Shown here one piece after another: positions 26,751-36,765 of a stretch of DNA of 64,000 nt; the first letter of the stretch is position 1; every line of letters starts with the position of its first letter. Both the position numbers and the translations under genes were made by a program. The stretch is from Parvibaculum sp963975745 (GTDB taxonomy: Bacteria > Pseudomonadota > Alphaproteobacteria > Parvibaculales > Parvibaculaceae): NCBI RefSeq assembly GCF_963975745.1, contig NZ_CAXBIB010000001.1, positions 248,001-312,000 of the forward strand. The letters run 5' to 3'. The notes below the pieces were generated by a model. The model did not search any database. It was not told the origin of the DNA and worked only from the letters and a program-made list of their open reading frames with translations.

Positions 26751-27530
26751 TCATAGCGATTGGCCGTCATCGACCGTGAAAAGCGAGCCGGTGATGAACC
26801 GTCCATGGTCGGACGCAAGCAGAAGCAAGGTGCCGTCGAGGTCCTCCTCGAGCCCCAGCCGCCGCCGCGGCCATGTACGAATCTGCTTCTGACCGCCTTC
26901 GGACGCGAACCAGTCGGCATTGAGCTCGGTTTCGATGAACCCCGGACACATGGCATTGACGTTGATCTGATGCCGCGCCCATTCCTTGGCAAGCGATCTG
27001 GTCATCATGCCGATGGCCGCCTTGGTCATGCAATAGATCGTGAGCCCCGGCAGCACCGTATGCGCGCCGATGGAGGCGATGTTGATGATGCGTCCGGCCG
27101 CGCCGCGCGCCATCATCGAACACCCCGCCGCCTGCGCCATGAAGAAGGCGCCGCGCACATTGGTATCGAACATCGTATCGAACCCCTCAGGCGTTACGTC
27201 AGCCGGGAGCGCCTGCACATTCATGCCGGCATTGTTGACGAGGATGTCGATGGGGCCGAGTACCCGCTCCGCTTCAGCCATGCAGGCGGTAATGCTGGCC
27301 GGGTCAGTGACGTCGAGCGCCACGGCGGCCGCCTGTCCGCCCATGCTCTCGATTTCGGATTTGAGCGAGGCGAGCCGCTCCGTGCGGCGGCCGGTAATGG
27401 CGACCCGGGCACCGGCCCTGGCCAGCACCAGGGCAAAACGCCGGCCGAGACCACTGGTCGCGCCTGTCACCAGTGCCATTTTGCCGGTGAGATCATAGTC
27501 TGGAAGCCTGACGTCGTTTGCATCGCCCAT
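26751..27530 (-). CDS. short-chain dehydrogenase/reductase
   Basis: A 259-aa classical SDR. The cofactor motif TGATSGLG (residues 22-29), NNAG (99-102), catalytic Ser153, and Tyr166-x3-Lys170 (YCMTK) are all intact, as is the PG motif (NAMCPGFIETEL). The Arg after the third strand (TGRRTERL) suggests NADPH. The ATG at 27530 is preferred over one three codons upstream because GGAGAG is then at workable distance. Substrate unknown; likely an alcohol or 3-hydroxyacyl compound. It diverges from the FrnE-like gene. Confidence 0.9.
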   Translation of the reverse strand: MGDANDVRLPDYDLTGKMALVTGATSGLGRRFALVLARAGARVAITGRRTERLASLKSEIESMGGQAAAVALDVTDPASITACMAEAERVLGPIDILVNNAGMNVQALPADVTPEGFDTMFDTNVRGAFFMAQAAGCSMMARGAAGRIINIASIGAHTVLPGLTIYCMTKAAIGMMTRSLAKEWARHQINVNAMCPGFIETELNADWFASEGGQKQIRTWPRRRLGLEEDLDGTLLLLASDHGRFITGSLFTVDDGQSL

Positions 27531-27673
27531 GTCGCTCATCTCTCCAGCCGGTTGATTTCGCAGGACTCTTCGCAAGCGTCACGCGTTCCGTCAAGCTGGT
27601 GCCATCACCACCTTGCGGCCCCTGCGTTCCTCGTCACATAATCGCTCATCGAAAATGCACGAAGGGGCCTGCT

Positions 27674-28327
27674 ATGCAGCTCGATGTCGTCTCGGATACG
27701 GTCTGCCCGTGGTGTTATATCGGCAAGAAGCGGCTCGATCAGGCGCTGGCGATGCATGGCGGCGCAGATATCACGCTGGCATGGCGTCCATTTCAGCTCG
27801 ATGCCTCGATCCCCGAGGGAGGCGTCGACCGCAAGCGCTACATGGAGAAGAAATTCGGATCCGAGCGCGCCAAGGAGGTCGGCAATACGATCCGCGAATT
27901 CGGCGCGGCCGTCGGCATCGAATTCCGTTTCGACCGGATCGAACGCTCCCCCAATACGCTCGACAGCCATCGCCTGATCCGTTGGGCGGGCACTGCCGGC
28001 TGTCAGAACGAGGTGGTCGATATTCTGTTCCGCCGCTATTTCGAAGACGGCGAGGATATCGGTGCCCGTGACGTCCTTGTCGATTCGGCCAATGAAGCAG
28101 GCATGGATGCCGATATCGTCCGCGATCTCCTGATCAAGGATGCCGACAAGGAACTGATCCGTCGCGAGGACATGACCGCGCGCGAACTCGGTATTCAGGG
28201 GGTGCCGAGTTTCGTCATCAATTCGAAATGGATCATGGTTGGCGCGCAGGAGCCGGAGACGCTTGTTCGCATGTTCGACAAGCTGCTGGCCAAGGAGGCT
28301 GAAGAAGCAGCCAGCGCCGCGCAATAG
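27674..28327 (+). CDS. DsbA/FrnE family oxidoreductase
   Basis: A 217-aa thioredoxin-fold protein with the CPWC active-site motif at residues 11-14 and no signal peptide, so it works in the cytoplasm. The inserted helical domain and the cis-Pro segment GVPSFVINSK match FrnE/2-hydroxychromene-2-carboxylate-isomerase-like DsbA relatives. Start ATG follows AAGGGG. The next gene, the HAB-type membrane protein, starts 18 bases after its stop and is probably co-transcribed. Function in redox of small molecules or proteins; exact substrate unknown. Confidence 0.9.
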   Translation: MQLDVVSDTVCPWCYIGKKRLDQALAMHGGADITLAWRPFQLDASIPEGGVDRKRYMEKKFGSERAKEVGNTIREFGAAVGIEFRFDRIERSPNTLDSHRLIRWAGTAGCQNEVVDILFRRYFEDGEDIGARDVLVDSANEAGMDADIVRDLLIKDADKELIRREDMTARELGIQGVPSFVINSKWIMVGAQEPETLVRMFDKLLAKEAEEAASAAQ

Positions 28328-28345
28328 AAAGAATCGGGGGATTTC

Positions 28346-28795
28346 ATGTCTTCATTGTCGCAGCGACAGGAACGGCAAGCGCATGGGCTGCTTCTTCTCG
28401 GGCTCGTTCTCTTCCTGATCGGCTTGCTTACAGGATTGATTTCCGGGGGCATGGCAAATCCGCGCATGGGTCTCTCGGCGCATCTCGAAGGTTTGATGAA
28501 CGGTATGTTCCTGGCACTTCTCGGTCTGCTGTGGCCGCGCCTTGTGCTTGGTCCAGTGGCGCTTTCGAGTGCGTTCTGGCTTGTGATCTATGCCGCTTTT
28601 GCCAATTGGCTGGGCGTGTTGCTGGCCGGCATCTGGGGCGCCGGCGCCGGCATGATGCCGATCGCCGCACAGGGGATGGCCGGGTCCGGAACGCAGGAAG
28701 CGATCATCGCCTTCTTGTTGATCAGTCTGTCTGTGGCGATGGTCGTTGGCGTGATCATGGCGATATGGGGATTGTGGCGCGGACGTCATCAGTAG
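28346..28795 (+). CDS. HAB/SOI-type membrane isomerase-like protein
   Basis: A 149-aa protein with about four hydrophobic helices. LLLLGLVLFLIGLLTGLISG, ANPRMGLSAHLEGLMNGMFL and GVLLAGIWGAGAGM match the small membrane proteins that include hydroxylaminobenzene mutase and styrene-oxide isomerase; the conserved AHLEG...NG motif carries the His that binds heme in styrene oxide isomerase. It may isomerise an epoxide or arylhydroxylamine. GGGGG precedes the ATG. It follows the FrnE gene, giving a possible aromatic-substrate pair. Activity is inferred. Confidence 0.75.
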   Translation: MSSLSQRQERQAHGLLLLGLVLFLIGLLTGLISGGMANPRMGLSAHLEGLMNGMFLALLGLLWPRLVLGPVALSSAFWLVIYAAFANWLGVLLAGIWGAGAGMMPIAAQGMAGSGTQEAIIAFLLISLSVAMVVGVIMAIWGLWRGRHQ

Positions 28796-28799
28796 ACAG

Positions 28800-31700
28800 T
28801 CACGCCGCCTTTGCCGCGCTGGCGAGGTCTGCGAGTTTCCGCATCAATGCGTAGGTACCGGAAAGTCGCTCTTCGGGCGTATCCCAGTCGCGCTTGAAAA
28901 CCAGCTTATGGTCAGGCCTCAGTTTCGCCTTTCCACGCTCGTCATTGATGATTTCGACCAGGGCGGCCGGATTGCCGAAGGTGTTGTCGCGAAATGCCAG
29001 GACAATCCCTTTTGGCCCGGCTTCGATCTTTTCGACATTGGCGGTTCGGCACATCCCCTTGATCTCGACGATCTTGAGCAGAAACTCGACCTCTTCCGGC
29101 AGCCTGCCGAAGCGATCGATCAACTCTGCACCAAAGCCGTCTATCTCCGCACGCGATTCGACATCAGAGAGACGTCTGTAAAGTGCCATGCGGGCATCGA
29201 GATCGGGCACATAGTTTTCAGGTATCAGAACCGGTGTGCCGATATTAATCTGAGGCGACCAGCGGCCCTCTTCATCTTCTTCCGATCCGCCGCCGCGCAT
29301 CGCGGCAACGGCTTCCTCGAGCATCGACTGATAGAGTTCGTATCCGACCTCGCGAATATGGCCGGATTGTTCGTCGCCAAGCAGGTTGCCGGCGCCACGA
29401 ATGTCGAGATCATGGCTGGCCAGCGAAAAGCCGGCACCGAGCGAGTCGAGCGACTGAAGGACTTTGAGCCGGCGCTCGGCGCCCGGCGTCAATGTTCTGT
29501 TGGCCGGCACCGTCAGATAGGCATAGGCACGTGACTTGGAGCGTCCGACACGGCCGCGAAGCTGATAGAGCTGCGCCAGACCGAACATATCGGCCCGATG
29601 GACGATCAACGTATTGGCAGTCGGAATATCGAGGCCGGATTCGACGATGGTCGTCGAGACCAGAACGTCGTATTTGCCGTCGTAGAATGCCGTCATCTTG
29701 TCTTCGATCTCGCCCGGGGCCATCTGTCCATGCGCGATGGTGAATTTCACCTCCGGCGCATGTTGCTGCAAAAATTCACCGGCTTCGGAAAGGTCCGCAA
29801 TGCGTGGCACGACATAGAAGCTCTGACCGCCGCGAAAATGCTCGCGCATCAGGGCTTCACGGATGACGACCGGATCGAACGGAGACACATAAGTGCGGAC
29901 GACCAGGCGATCGACCGGGGGCGTCGCGATGATGGACAGCTCGCGCACGCCCGATAGCGCCATCTGCAGCGTTCTCGGAATCGGTGTCGCGGTCAACGTC
30001 AGGACATGGACCTCGGCGCGCAGAGCCTTCAACTGTTCCTTGTGCGCAACGCCGAAGTGCTGCTCTTCATCGACGATGACCAATCCGAGATTGCGGAACT
30101 TGACTTGCTTTCCCAGCACGGCATGGGTGCCGATGACGATATCGATCGTGCCGTCGGATAAGCCCGATTTTGCTTCGGCCATATCCTTGGTATTGACCAG
30201 CCGGGACATCTGCCGAAGCTTCACGGGCAGGCCTTGAAAGCGCTCGTTGAAGGTCTTGAAATGCTGGCGTGCCAGCAGCGTTGTCGGCACGACAACGGCA
30301 ACTTGATAGCCATTGAGGGCTGCCACAAAGGCAGCGCGCAATGCGACCTCCGTCTTGCCGAATCCGACATCGCCGCAAACCAGGCGGTCCATTGGACGGC
30401 CCCGAGCGAGGTCTTCCAGCACGGCTGCGATGGCCTGTTCCTGGTCGTCAGTTTCCGTGAAAGGAAAGCGGGCGCAAAACTCGTCATAGGCACCCGGTTG
30501 CGGTTCCATGATAGGCGCCTTCTTCAACTCGCGTGCGGCGGCGATCTTGATGAGCTCGCCGGCCATTTCGCGGATGCGCTCCTTGAGACGTGCCTTGCGC
30601 GCCTGCCAGCCAGAGCCGCCCAGACGATCGAGCTGCGCTTCTGTATCGTCCGACCCGTAGCGCGACAGCAGTTCGATATTCTCGACCGGCAGATAGAGCT
30701 TGTCGTTGCCCTGATAGACAAGCAGCAGACAGTCATGCGGCGCACCCATGACATCAATGGTCTGCAGGCGCTCGAAGCGCCCGATTCCATGATCGACATG
30801 CACGACGAGATCGCCGGGAGAGAGACTCGATGCTTCGGTCAGGAAGTTATCTGCACGCTTCTTCCGCCGTTGACGCACCAGTCGGTCGCCCAGCACGTCC
30901 TGTTCGCCAATGACGGCGAGATCATCGGTCTCGAATCCAGCCTCGACACCAAGAACAATCAGTGAAACTGTATTTCGGCTAACAGTGTTAACTTCCTCCC
31001 ATGTATCGACAATGAGAACATTCCCGATACCGTGATCGCTTAGGACATGAGAGAGCCGGTCCCGTGCACCCTCTGTCCAGCTCGCGATGGCGATACGTTT
31101 CCCCGCCTTCCGCAACCCGGCAATGTGACCGCCAAGAACCTCGAATATGTTGACGCCATCCTGCGCGCGTTCTGGCGCAAAACTCCGGCCCTGCTTCCCA
31201 CCGAGATTGATACCGGTACCTTCCGGGATCCGGAACGGCGTAAACAACCGGATGGGCCGTGTCTCGAGAACTGCATCCCATTCTGCGGCATCGAGATACA
31301 GCGCCTCGGGTCTCAGTGGCTTGTAGCTGGGCGCGTCGACGGAGGATCTGGTTTCACGGGCAGCGACGCGGGCCTCATAGTAGTCGCGGATCAACTCGAG
31401 CCGCGACGTCCGCGCCTCGTCGACCTGGGCGTCGAGGGTCACCGTCGCCTCTGGCATGTAGTCGAAGATCGTTTCGAGTTTCTCGTGGAACAACGGCAGC
31501 CAATGTTCCATTCCGGCGTGTTTTCGACCTTCGCTGACGGCCGCATAAAGAGGATCGCCGTCATTGACGGCACCAAGTGCAGCCACGTAGCCGGCGCGGA
31601 ATCGACGGATGGTGCCGGCATCGAGATGGATTTCGCTGGCAGGCACGAGTTCGAGCCCCGCAAGCTGTCCGACCGTTCGCTGGCTCTCGGCGTCGAAACT

Positions 31701-32303
31701 CCGAACCGCGTCCAGCGTGTCGCCGAACATGTCGAGGCGTACCGGCATGTCGAAGCCCGGCGGGAATATATCGACGATCCCACCCCTGATCGCGAATTCA
31801 CCGCGTTCGCGCACCGTACCTGTCCGATTGTAGCCATTGGCGGCCAGATAGGCCGTCAGTGCATTGAGATCGACCTGATTTCCGACATGGGCTGACCAAG
31901 CTGCGGTGTCGACCATGTCGCGCGCAGGCACGCGCTGCAGTGCCGCGTTGACGGTGAGAAGCAGCACAAGTGGCCGATCGCTACCCTTCCTTGTCCGTGC
32001 AGCCAGCCGCGACAACGTCGCCATGCGTCTGGCGGTGACATCGCCGTTCGGAGAAACCCGGTCATAGGGCAGGCAGTCCCAAGCGGGGAAAAGCTCGACT
32101 TCGACATCGGGCGCAAAGAAAGCGAGTGCCTCTGCGAGAGAGGCCATACGTGCGTCATCACGGGCGACATGGCCGACTATGCCGTTGTTTGCCGTTCGGC
32201 AGGCCCGTGCCATATCGGCCAGCACCAATGCGTCGAAGCCCTCCGGCGTTTCTCCTAGCGTCAGCCGGCCCGGTGTCGCCACCAATTCATGCAGTCTGTT
32301 CAA
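28800..32303 (-). CDS. mfd: transcription-repair coupling factor Mfd
   Basis: A 1167-aa protein of normal Mfd length. The N-terminal UvrB-like and linker regions are followed by a CarD-type RNA-polymerase interaction domain (GDLVVHVDHGIGRFERLQT), then SF2 motor motifs: CGDVGFGKTE (about residue 644, Walker A), VDEEQHFG (about 743, Walker B) and LTATPIPRTLQMALSG. The last part is the UvrA-binding TRCF domain. Mfd removes stalled RNA polymerase from lesions and recruits UvrA. It lies with sdhE on the minus strand, convergent with the HAB-type gene and divergent from recG. Confidence 0.97.
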   Translation of the reverse strand: MNRLHELVATPGRLTLGETPEGFDALVLADMARACRTANNGIVGHVARDDARMASLAEALAFFAPDVEVELFPAWDCLPYDRVSPNGDVTARRMATLSRLAARTRKGSDRPLVLLLTVNAALQRVPARDMVDTAAWSAHVGNQVDLNALTAYLAANGYNRTGTVRERGEFAIRGGIVDIFPPGFDMPVRLDMFGDTLDAVRSFDAESQRTVGQLAGLELVPASEIHLDAGTIRRFRAGYVAALGAVNDGDPLYAAVSEGRKHAGMEHWLPLFHEKLETIFDYMPEATVTLDAQVDEARTSRLELIRDYYEARVAARETRSSVDAPSYKPLRPEALYLDAAEWDAVLETRPIRLFTPFRIPEGTGINLGGKQGRSFAPERAQDGVNIFEVLGGHIAGLRKAGKRIAIASWTEGARDRLSHVLSDHGIGNVLIVDTWEEVNTVSRNTVSLIVLGVEAGFETDDLAVIGEQDVLGDRLVRQRRKKRADNFLTEASSLSPGDLVVHVDHGIGRFERLQTIDVMGAPHDCLLLVYQGNDKLYLPVENIELLSRYGSDDTEAQLDRLGGSGWQARKARLKERIREMAGELIKIAAARELKKAPIMEPQPGAYDEFCARFPFTETDDQEQAIAAVLEDLARGRPMDRLVCGDVGFGKTEVALRAAFVAALNGYQVAVVVPTTLLARQHFKTFNERFQGLPVKLRQMSRLVNTKDMAEAKSGLSDGTIDIVIGTHAVLGKQVKFRNLGLVIVDEEQHFGVAHKEQLKALRAEVHVLTLTATPIPRTLQMALSGVRELSIIATPPVDRLVVRTYVSPFDPVVIREALMREHFRGGQSFYVVPRIADLSEAGEFLQQHAPEVKFTIAHGQMAPGEIEDKMTAFYDGKYDVLVSTTIVESGLDIPTANTLIVHRADMFGLAQLYQLRGRVGRSKSRAYAYLTVPANRTLTPGAERRLKVLQSLDSLGAGFSLASHDLDIRGAGNLLGDEQSGHIREVGYELYQSMLEEAVAAMRGGGSEEDEEGRWSPQINIGTPVLIPENYVPDLDARMALYRRLSDVESRAEIDGFGAELIDRFGRLPEEVEFLLKIVEIKGMCRTANVEKIEAGPKGIVLAFRDNTFGNPAALVEIINDERGKAKLRPDHKLVFKRDWDTPEERLSGTYALMRKLADLASAAKAA

Positions 32304-32307
32304 GGAA

Positions 32308-32613
32308 TTAGCTCTCGCTTCGGTCGGCCCAAAGCGTTCCCTTCAGGTGATTGAATGTACGAATGCGGGCGAGAAGCGGCGTGTCATGTTCCGATGGCAC
32401 CGCCTCACGCCCGGTGATCCAGTTGTAAAGCGAAGTATCCTCTGCCTCGAGCAGGCTCTCATACTGGTCGAGCTCGTGAAAACTCAACGATTCCAGCGTG
32501 CTGTCGGCAAAGTGCCCAAGGATAAGGTCCATTTCCCGGATGCCGCGGTGCCACGATCTGAACCCGATCCGTCGCAGTCTTGCGCGATATTCCTGATCGT
32601 CTGTCTCAGCCAT
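32308..32613 (-). CDS. sdhE: succinate dehydrogenase assembly factor SdhE
   Basis: A 101-aa protein with the DUF339/CptB signature. The RGIREMD motif (in FRSWHRGIREMDLILGHFAD), which corresponds to the conserved RGxxE FAD-transfer contact, is intact. The protein helps attach FAD covalently to SdhA. It sits directly upstream of mfd, with its stop four bases before the mfd start, and diverges from recG, an arrangement common in alphaproteobacteria. Confidence 0.95.
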   Translation of the reverse strand: MAETDDQEYRARLRRIGFRSWHRGIREMDLILGHFADSTLESLSFHELDQYESLLEAEDTSLYNWITGREAVPSEHDTPLLARIRTFNHLKGTLWADRSES

Positions 32614-32708
32614 AACCTTGTCCCTTTTGAGCCCGGGATATAGACCGCTCCGGCCTCTATGTCATTAGAATGGAGCCATGATTCCTGCTTGTGTCCATGG
32701 GGACGGCG

Positions 32709-34793
32709 ATGCGGCCTGAGATCCTTTTTCCGCTCTTCGCGCCCGCGCGCAGCTTGCCTGGAATCGGTCCCCGGCTCGAAAAACTTGTGGAAAAACTGGC
32801 AGGTAGCAAGGTCGTGGACCTGCTCTGGCATCTGCCTTCCGGCCTCATCGATCGTCGCAGCCGCCCGAAAATCAGCGAGGTCAGAGACGGCGAGATCGCA
32901 ACCATTGACGTGACCGTTGGCTTGCATGTCCCGCCACGCAACGCACGGCTGCCCTACCGGGTACATGTCTTTGACGAAACCGCCGAAATGCAGATCGTTT
33001 TCTTTAACGCGCGTGCGGATCATCTGCTCAAGACGCTGCCGGAGGGCGCGAGGCGCATTCTTTCTGGCCATGTTGAGTTCTATCAGGGTCAACCGCAAAT
33101 GACCCACCCGGATCACATTGTCAGACCGGAGGACATGGAGAAATTGCCATTGCTCGAGGCGGTCTATCCACTGACCGCAGGTTTGCCGCAGAAGGCGATC
33201 CAGAAGGCCGCACGGGCGGCACAGAGCCTGCTGCCTGATCTGCCTGAATGGCAGGACGCGCAATGGATGAGAATGCAGGGCTGGCATTCATGGCGGGAGT
33301 CCGTGCAGGCGGCCCACAACCCGCGTTCGCTGGCCGACCTCGAATGCAACGCGCCTGCGCGTGCTCGACTTGCCTATGACGAACTGCTGGCGAACCAGCT
33401 GGCACTTGGAGTCGTAAGGCTGCGGATGCGCAAGCTGCCGGGCAGACCGGTCATCGGCGACGGCCGCTTGCGGAAAAAGGTCATTGCCGCCCTTCCCTTC
33501 CAACTCACCGCCGCCCAGAACCGCTCATTGGACGAAATACTCGACGACATGACGAGTGGTCACCGCATGCTTCGGTTGCTCCAGGGCGATGTCGGAAGCG
33601 GCAAGACGGTCGTTGCGCTTCTGGCCATGTTGAACGCGGTTGAAGCCGGCTTTCAGGCGGCCATGATGGCGCCGACGGAGATTCTTGCCCGCCAGCACCA
33701 CGCAACCCTGGCACCCTTGTGCAAGGTGGCCGGAATCCGACTGGAATTGCTGACCGGCCGGGAAAAGGGCGCGCGGCGAGTCGATATACTCGCCGCAGTC
33801 GCCAATGGAGAGATCGACATACTGGTCGGCACGCACGCGCTTTTTCAGGAGGATGTGGGCTTTCATGCGCTGGCCTTCGCGGTTGTCGACGAACAGCATC
33901 GTTTCGGCGTTCATCAGCGGCTGATGCTGACGGCAAAGGGCGGGGTCGGGACCGATGTTCTGGTGATGACCGCGACCCCAATTCCGCGCACGCTGACACT
34001 CACCGCCTATGGCGACATGGATGTCTCGCGGCTTGACGAGAAGCCGCCGGGCAGGATGCCGGTCGATACCCGCGCGCTGCCGCTCGAGCGTCTTGACGGC
34101 GTCGTCGGCAGTCTCCGGCGTGCGCTCGATAGAGGCGCCCAAATCTATTGGGTCTGCCCCTTGGTCGAGGAATCCGACGAAATCGATGCCGCAGCGGCTG
34201 TCGATCGCCACCTGCATCTTCAGGCCGTATTCGGCGACATTGTCGGTCTGGTGCATGGGCGGATGAAGGCATCGGAAAAAGACAGCGTCATGTCGCGTTT
34301 TGAGGCTGGCGACATACGTATTCTGGTTGCAACCACGGTTATCGAGGTTGGCGTCAATGTTCCCTCCGCAACGGTCATGGTCATCGAACATGCCGAGCGT
34401 TTCGGTCTGGCCCAGCTGCATCAGTTGCGTGGGCGCGTCGGCCGAGGCGACGGCAAGTCCTCCTGTCTGCTTTTGTATCAGGCACCGCTTGGCGAGACAG
34501 CCGAGGCACGCATCCGGATCATGCGGGAGACGGAAGACGGTTTTCGTATTGCCGAGGAGGATCTGCGTTTGCGCGGCGCGGGGGAACTTCTCGGCACAAG
34601 GCAAAGCGGCCTTCCCTCTTTTCGTATTGCCCGGATCGACGAGCAACGGGATCTTCTGACCGCAGCATATGACGACGCACGTCTCGTATTGAGCGGCGAC
34701 CCGGAACTGGAAGGAAAGCGTGGTTCCGCATTGCGCACATTGCTCTATCTCTTCGAGCGCGACGAGGCGATACGCTATCTGAGATCCGGATGA
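32709..34793 (+). CDS. recG: ATP-dependent DNA helicase RecG
   Basis: A 694-aa RecG. The N-terminal wedge domain (RSLPGIGPRLEKLVEKLAG) and OB-fold are followed by the SF2 motor: QGDVGSGKTV (about residue 294), VVDEQHRFGVHQ (about 394) and TATPIPRTL, then the C-terminal TRG region. RecG regresses stalled replication forks and processes R-loops and branched DNA. Three in-frame starts exist (32691, 32697, 32709); the last has GGGGAC correctly spaced and gives the usual N-terminus MRPEILFPLF. It stands divergent to sdhE-mfd. Confidence 0.96.
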   Translation: MRPEILFPLFAPARSLPGIGPRLEKLVEKLAGSKVVDLLWHLPSGLIDRRSRPKISEVRDGEIATIDVTVGLHVPPRNARLPYRVHVFDETAEMQIVFFNARADHLLKTLPEGARRILSGHVEFYQGQPQMTHPDHIVRPEDMEKLPLLEAVYPLTAGLPQKAIQKAARAAQSLLPDLPEWQDAQWMRMQGWHSWRESVQAAHNPRSLADLECNAPARARLAYDELLANQLALGVVRLRMRKLPGRPVIGDGRLRKKVIAALPFQLTAAQNRSLDEILDDMTSGHRMLRLLQGDVGSGKTVVALLAMLNAVEAGFQAAMMAPTEILARQHHATLAPLCKVAGIRLELLTGREKGARRVDILAAVANGEIDILVGTHALFQEDVGFHALAFAVVDEQHRFGVHQRLMLTAKGGVGTDVLVMTATPIPRTLTLTAYGDMDVSRLDEKPPGRMPVDTRALPLERLDGVVGSLRRALDRGAQIYWVCPLVEESDEIDAAAAVDRHLHLQAVFGDIVGLVHGRMKASEKDSVMSRFEAGDIRILVATTVIEVGVNVPSATVMVIEHAERFGLAQLHQLRGRVGRGDGKSSCLLLYQAPLGETAEARIRIMRETEDGFRIAEEDLRLRGAGELLGTRQSGLPSFRIARIDEQRDLLTAAYDDARLVLSGDPELEGKRGSALRTLLYLFERDEAIRYLRSG

Positions 34794-34799
34794 CGGCGG

Positions 34800-35531
34800 C
34801 TAGAGCCCTGCCGGATTGCTTACTGTAACCGGCTCACCGTCGCCCATGCGGTGCTTGGGTTCGACCAGGCCGGCCGAAATGATCAGCTTGGCTCCTTCTT
34901 CGATCGTCATGTCGAGAACCTGCACGTCTTCCCTGGGAACAAAGAGAAGGAACCCCGATGTGGGGTTCGGCGTTGTGGGAAGAAACACGCTGACCAGTTC
35001 ACAACCGGCGCGATGAACGATCTCGCCATTCGTCTGGGTAGTAATGAAAACGATGCAGTAGATGCCCTTTCGGGGGTATTCGATCAAACCCACTTCCCGG
35101 AACGAAGCGCTCGACTGCGAGATGACAGTCTCGAAGATCTGCTTCAGGGCACCGTAGATGCTGCGAACAACCGGCATCCGGGCGACGATCCGTTCGCCGA
35201 AATTGAGCACGGTGCGTCCGAAAATATTGGCTGTCAGCGCGCCAAGCAGTGTCAGCAGCACGAACGCGATGAGAAGACCGAGGCCGGGAATATCGAACGG
35301 CAGATACTTGTCCGGTTGATACTGCTGCGGCAGGAGCGGCGTGAACCAGGTATCGATGAGATCGATGAACCAGCGCGTGATCCAGATGGTCAGGCCGATC
35401 GGTGCTGCCACGACCATGCCCGTCAGAAAGTAATTCCGGATGCGGGCCATGAAGCTCGACCGTTTGGCCGGCAGAATCAGGGTCGGTTCGCCCCCGCCTT
35501 TTGGTGTGTCACTGTCCTGTCGGTCGTTCAT
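34800..35531 (-). CDS. DUF502 integral membrane protein
   Basis: A 243-aa protein of the DUF502 family. Two membrane helices (YFLTGMVVAAPIGLTIWITR; LGLLIAFVLLTLLGALTANI) are followed by the family core FGERIVARMPVVRSIYGALK, EYPRKGIYCIVFITTQ and the conserved C-terminal TPNPTSGFLLFVPREDV. The family has no established biochemical role, though it is widespread in bacteria. ATG at 35531 starts at MNDRQDSD, with only a weak ribosome binding site. It converges with recG six bases away. Confidence 0.9.
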   Translation of the reverse strand: MNDRQDSDTPKGGGEPTLILPAKRSSFMARIRNYFLTGMVVAAPIGLTIWITRWFIDLIDTWFTPLLPQQYQPDKYLPFDIPGLGLLIAFVLLTLLGALTANIFGRTVLNFGERIVARMPVVRSIYGALKQIFETVISQSSASFREVGLIEYPRKGIYCIVFITTQTNGEIVHRAGCELVSVFLPTTPNPTSGFLLFVPREDVQVLDMTIEEGAKLIISAGLVEPKHRMGDGEPVTVSNPAGL

Positions 35532-35729
35532 GAATCCGCCATATCTTCGCTGTCTCGTGGCTACCTGGGACTCCAGGTTGACGCCGCGGCGCATTGGCCT
35601 CCCGCAAACAGTATTGTTTCATATCACTGCGCCTCTTCCCTGTCAGGCTCACCCGTTCCATCATGCTGAAAAATAGACATCAGAAGGGGCGGATCGATCC
35701 CCCCGAACGACCTCATGGGAGAAGACGGC

Positions 35730-36764
35730 ATGGCCAAGACCCCACCGGGAACGATGCTTCGCCTCGCACCGGAGGACGAATACACGCACAAGCCCGATGC
35801 AGCCCTGAATTATAACGAAAGCATGTATTTCAACATGTTTGATCCGGTCCGAAAGACCGGCGGCTGGTTCCGGCTCGGCAACCGCCCCAATGAGGGCTAT
35901 GCAGAGATGTCCAATTGCCTCTATCTGCCCGATGGCCGGGTTGCCTTCATGTATGCCCGTCCCGAAATAGCCGGCAACGCAGCCATGGACGCCGGCGGGA
36001 TGAAGTTTGAGGTGCTGGAGCCGTTCAAGCGCCTGCGCGTCACGTATTCGGGGAAGGTCGTCGTTCTGGGCAATCCTCACGAAATGGCCGATCCGGCCGG
36101 GGCCTTCAGGAGCAACCCGGTGGTGCCGTGTGAGGTTGTACTCGACTACGAGGGGGTGTCGCCGATGTTTGGCGGAGAAACCGTCAAGGCCGATGGCTCA
36201 CCGCTTGACCTTGATCCGGAGAAATCCTTTGCCAAGGCACATTACGAACAGCACATGGCGGCCAGCGGACACTTTGTGGTCGGCGATGAACGCTTTGAGG
36301 TTTCGGGGTTCGGCTTGCGGGACAAGAGTTGGGGCCCTCGCTACTGGCAGGCGATCCATTGGTATCGCTGGTTGCCGATGAACTTCGGTCGCGATTTTGG
36401 CATGATGATCTCGATCGTGACCAATGACGAGGGCAAGCAGCGTCAGGGCGGGATGGTGCTGAAGGACGGTCTCTACGACTTAATTGAATCCTGCACGATT
36501 GAAAGCGACTGGGATGACAACTGGTATCAAACGGCGCTGCGCGCACATGTTGTGACGGAATCGGGCGCCGAATACGATATCGACGGCAAGGTTCTGTCGT
36601 TGATCCCCTTGCGCAACCGGCGCAAGGCGCCCGACGGTTCTGAACTGAACACCCGTATCACAGAGGGCATGACCGAATATCATTGCAATGGCGTGACGGG
36701 GTACGGCCTGTCGGAATATCTCGACCAGATCGTCGACGGGCGTCCGGTCGGCGCGGGACATTGA
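35730..36764 (+). CDS. DUF7064/DUF7065-like protein, unknown
   Basis: A 344-aa protein with the pattern of a beta-rich, lipocalin-like family: MYFNMFDPVRKTGGWFRLG, then GHFVVGDERFEVSGFGLRDKSWGPR, and late EYHCNGVTGYGLSEYLDQ. I recall this kind of protein as DUF7064/DUF7065, with no reaction known, but cannot check the accession. ATG at 35730 (MAKTPPG) has GGAGAAG eight bases upstream, and is preferred to the one five codons earlier. The next start is two bases after the stop, so it heads the probable operon with the phosphotransferase, DUF6285, DUF3089 and hydratase genes. Confidence 0.65.
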   Translation: MAKTPPGTMLRLAPEDEYTHKPDAALNYNESMYFNMFDPVRKTGGWFRLGNRPNEGYAEMSNCLYLPDGRVAFMYARPEIAGNAAMDAGGMKFEVLEPFKRLRVTYSGKVVVLGNPHEMADPAGAFRSNPVVPCEVVLDYEGVSPMFGGETVKADGSPLDLDPEKSFAKAHYEQHMAASGHFVVGDERFEVSGFGLRDKSWGPRYWQAIHWYRWLPMNFGRDFGMMISIVTNDEGKQRQGGMVLKDGLYDLIESCTIESDWDDNWYQTALRAHVVTESGAEYDIDGKVLSLIPLRNRRKAPDGSELNTRITEGMTEYHCNGVTGYGLSEYLDQIVDGRPVGAGH

Positions 36765-36765
36765 C

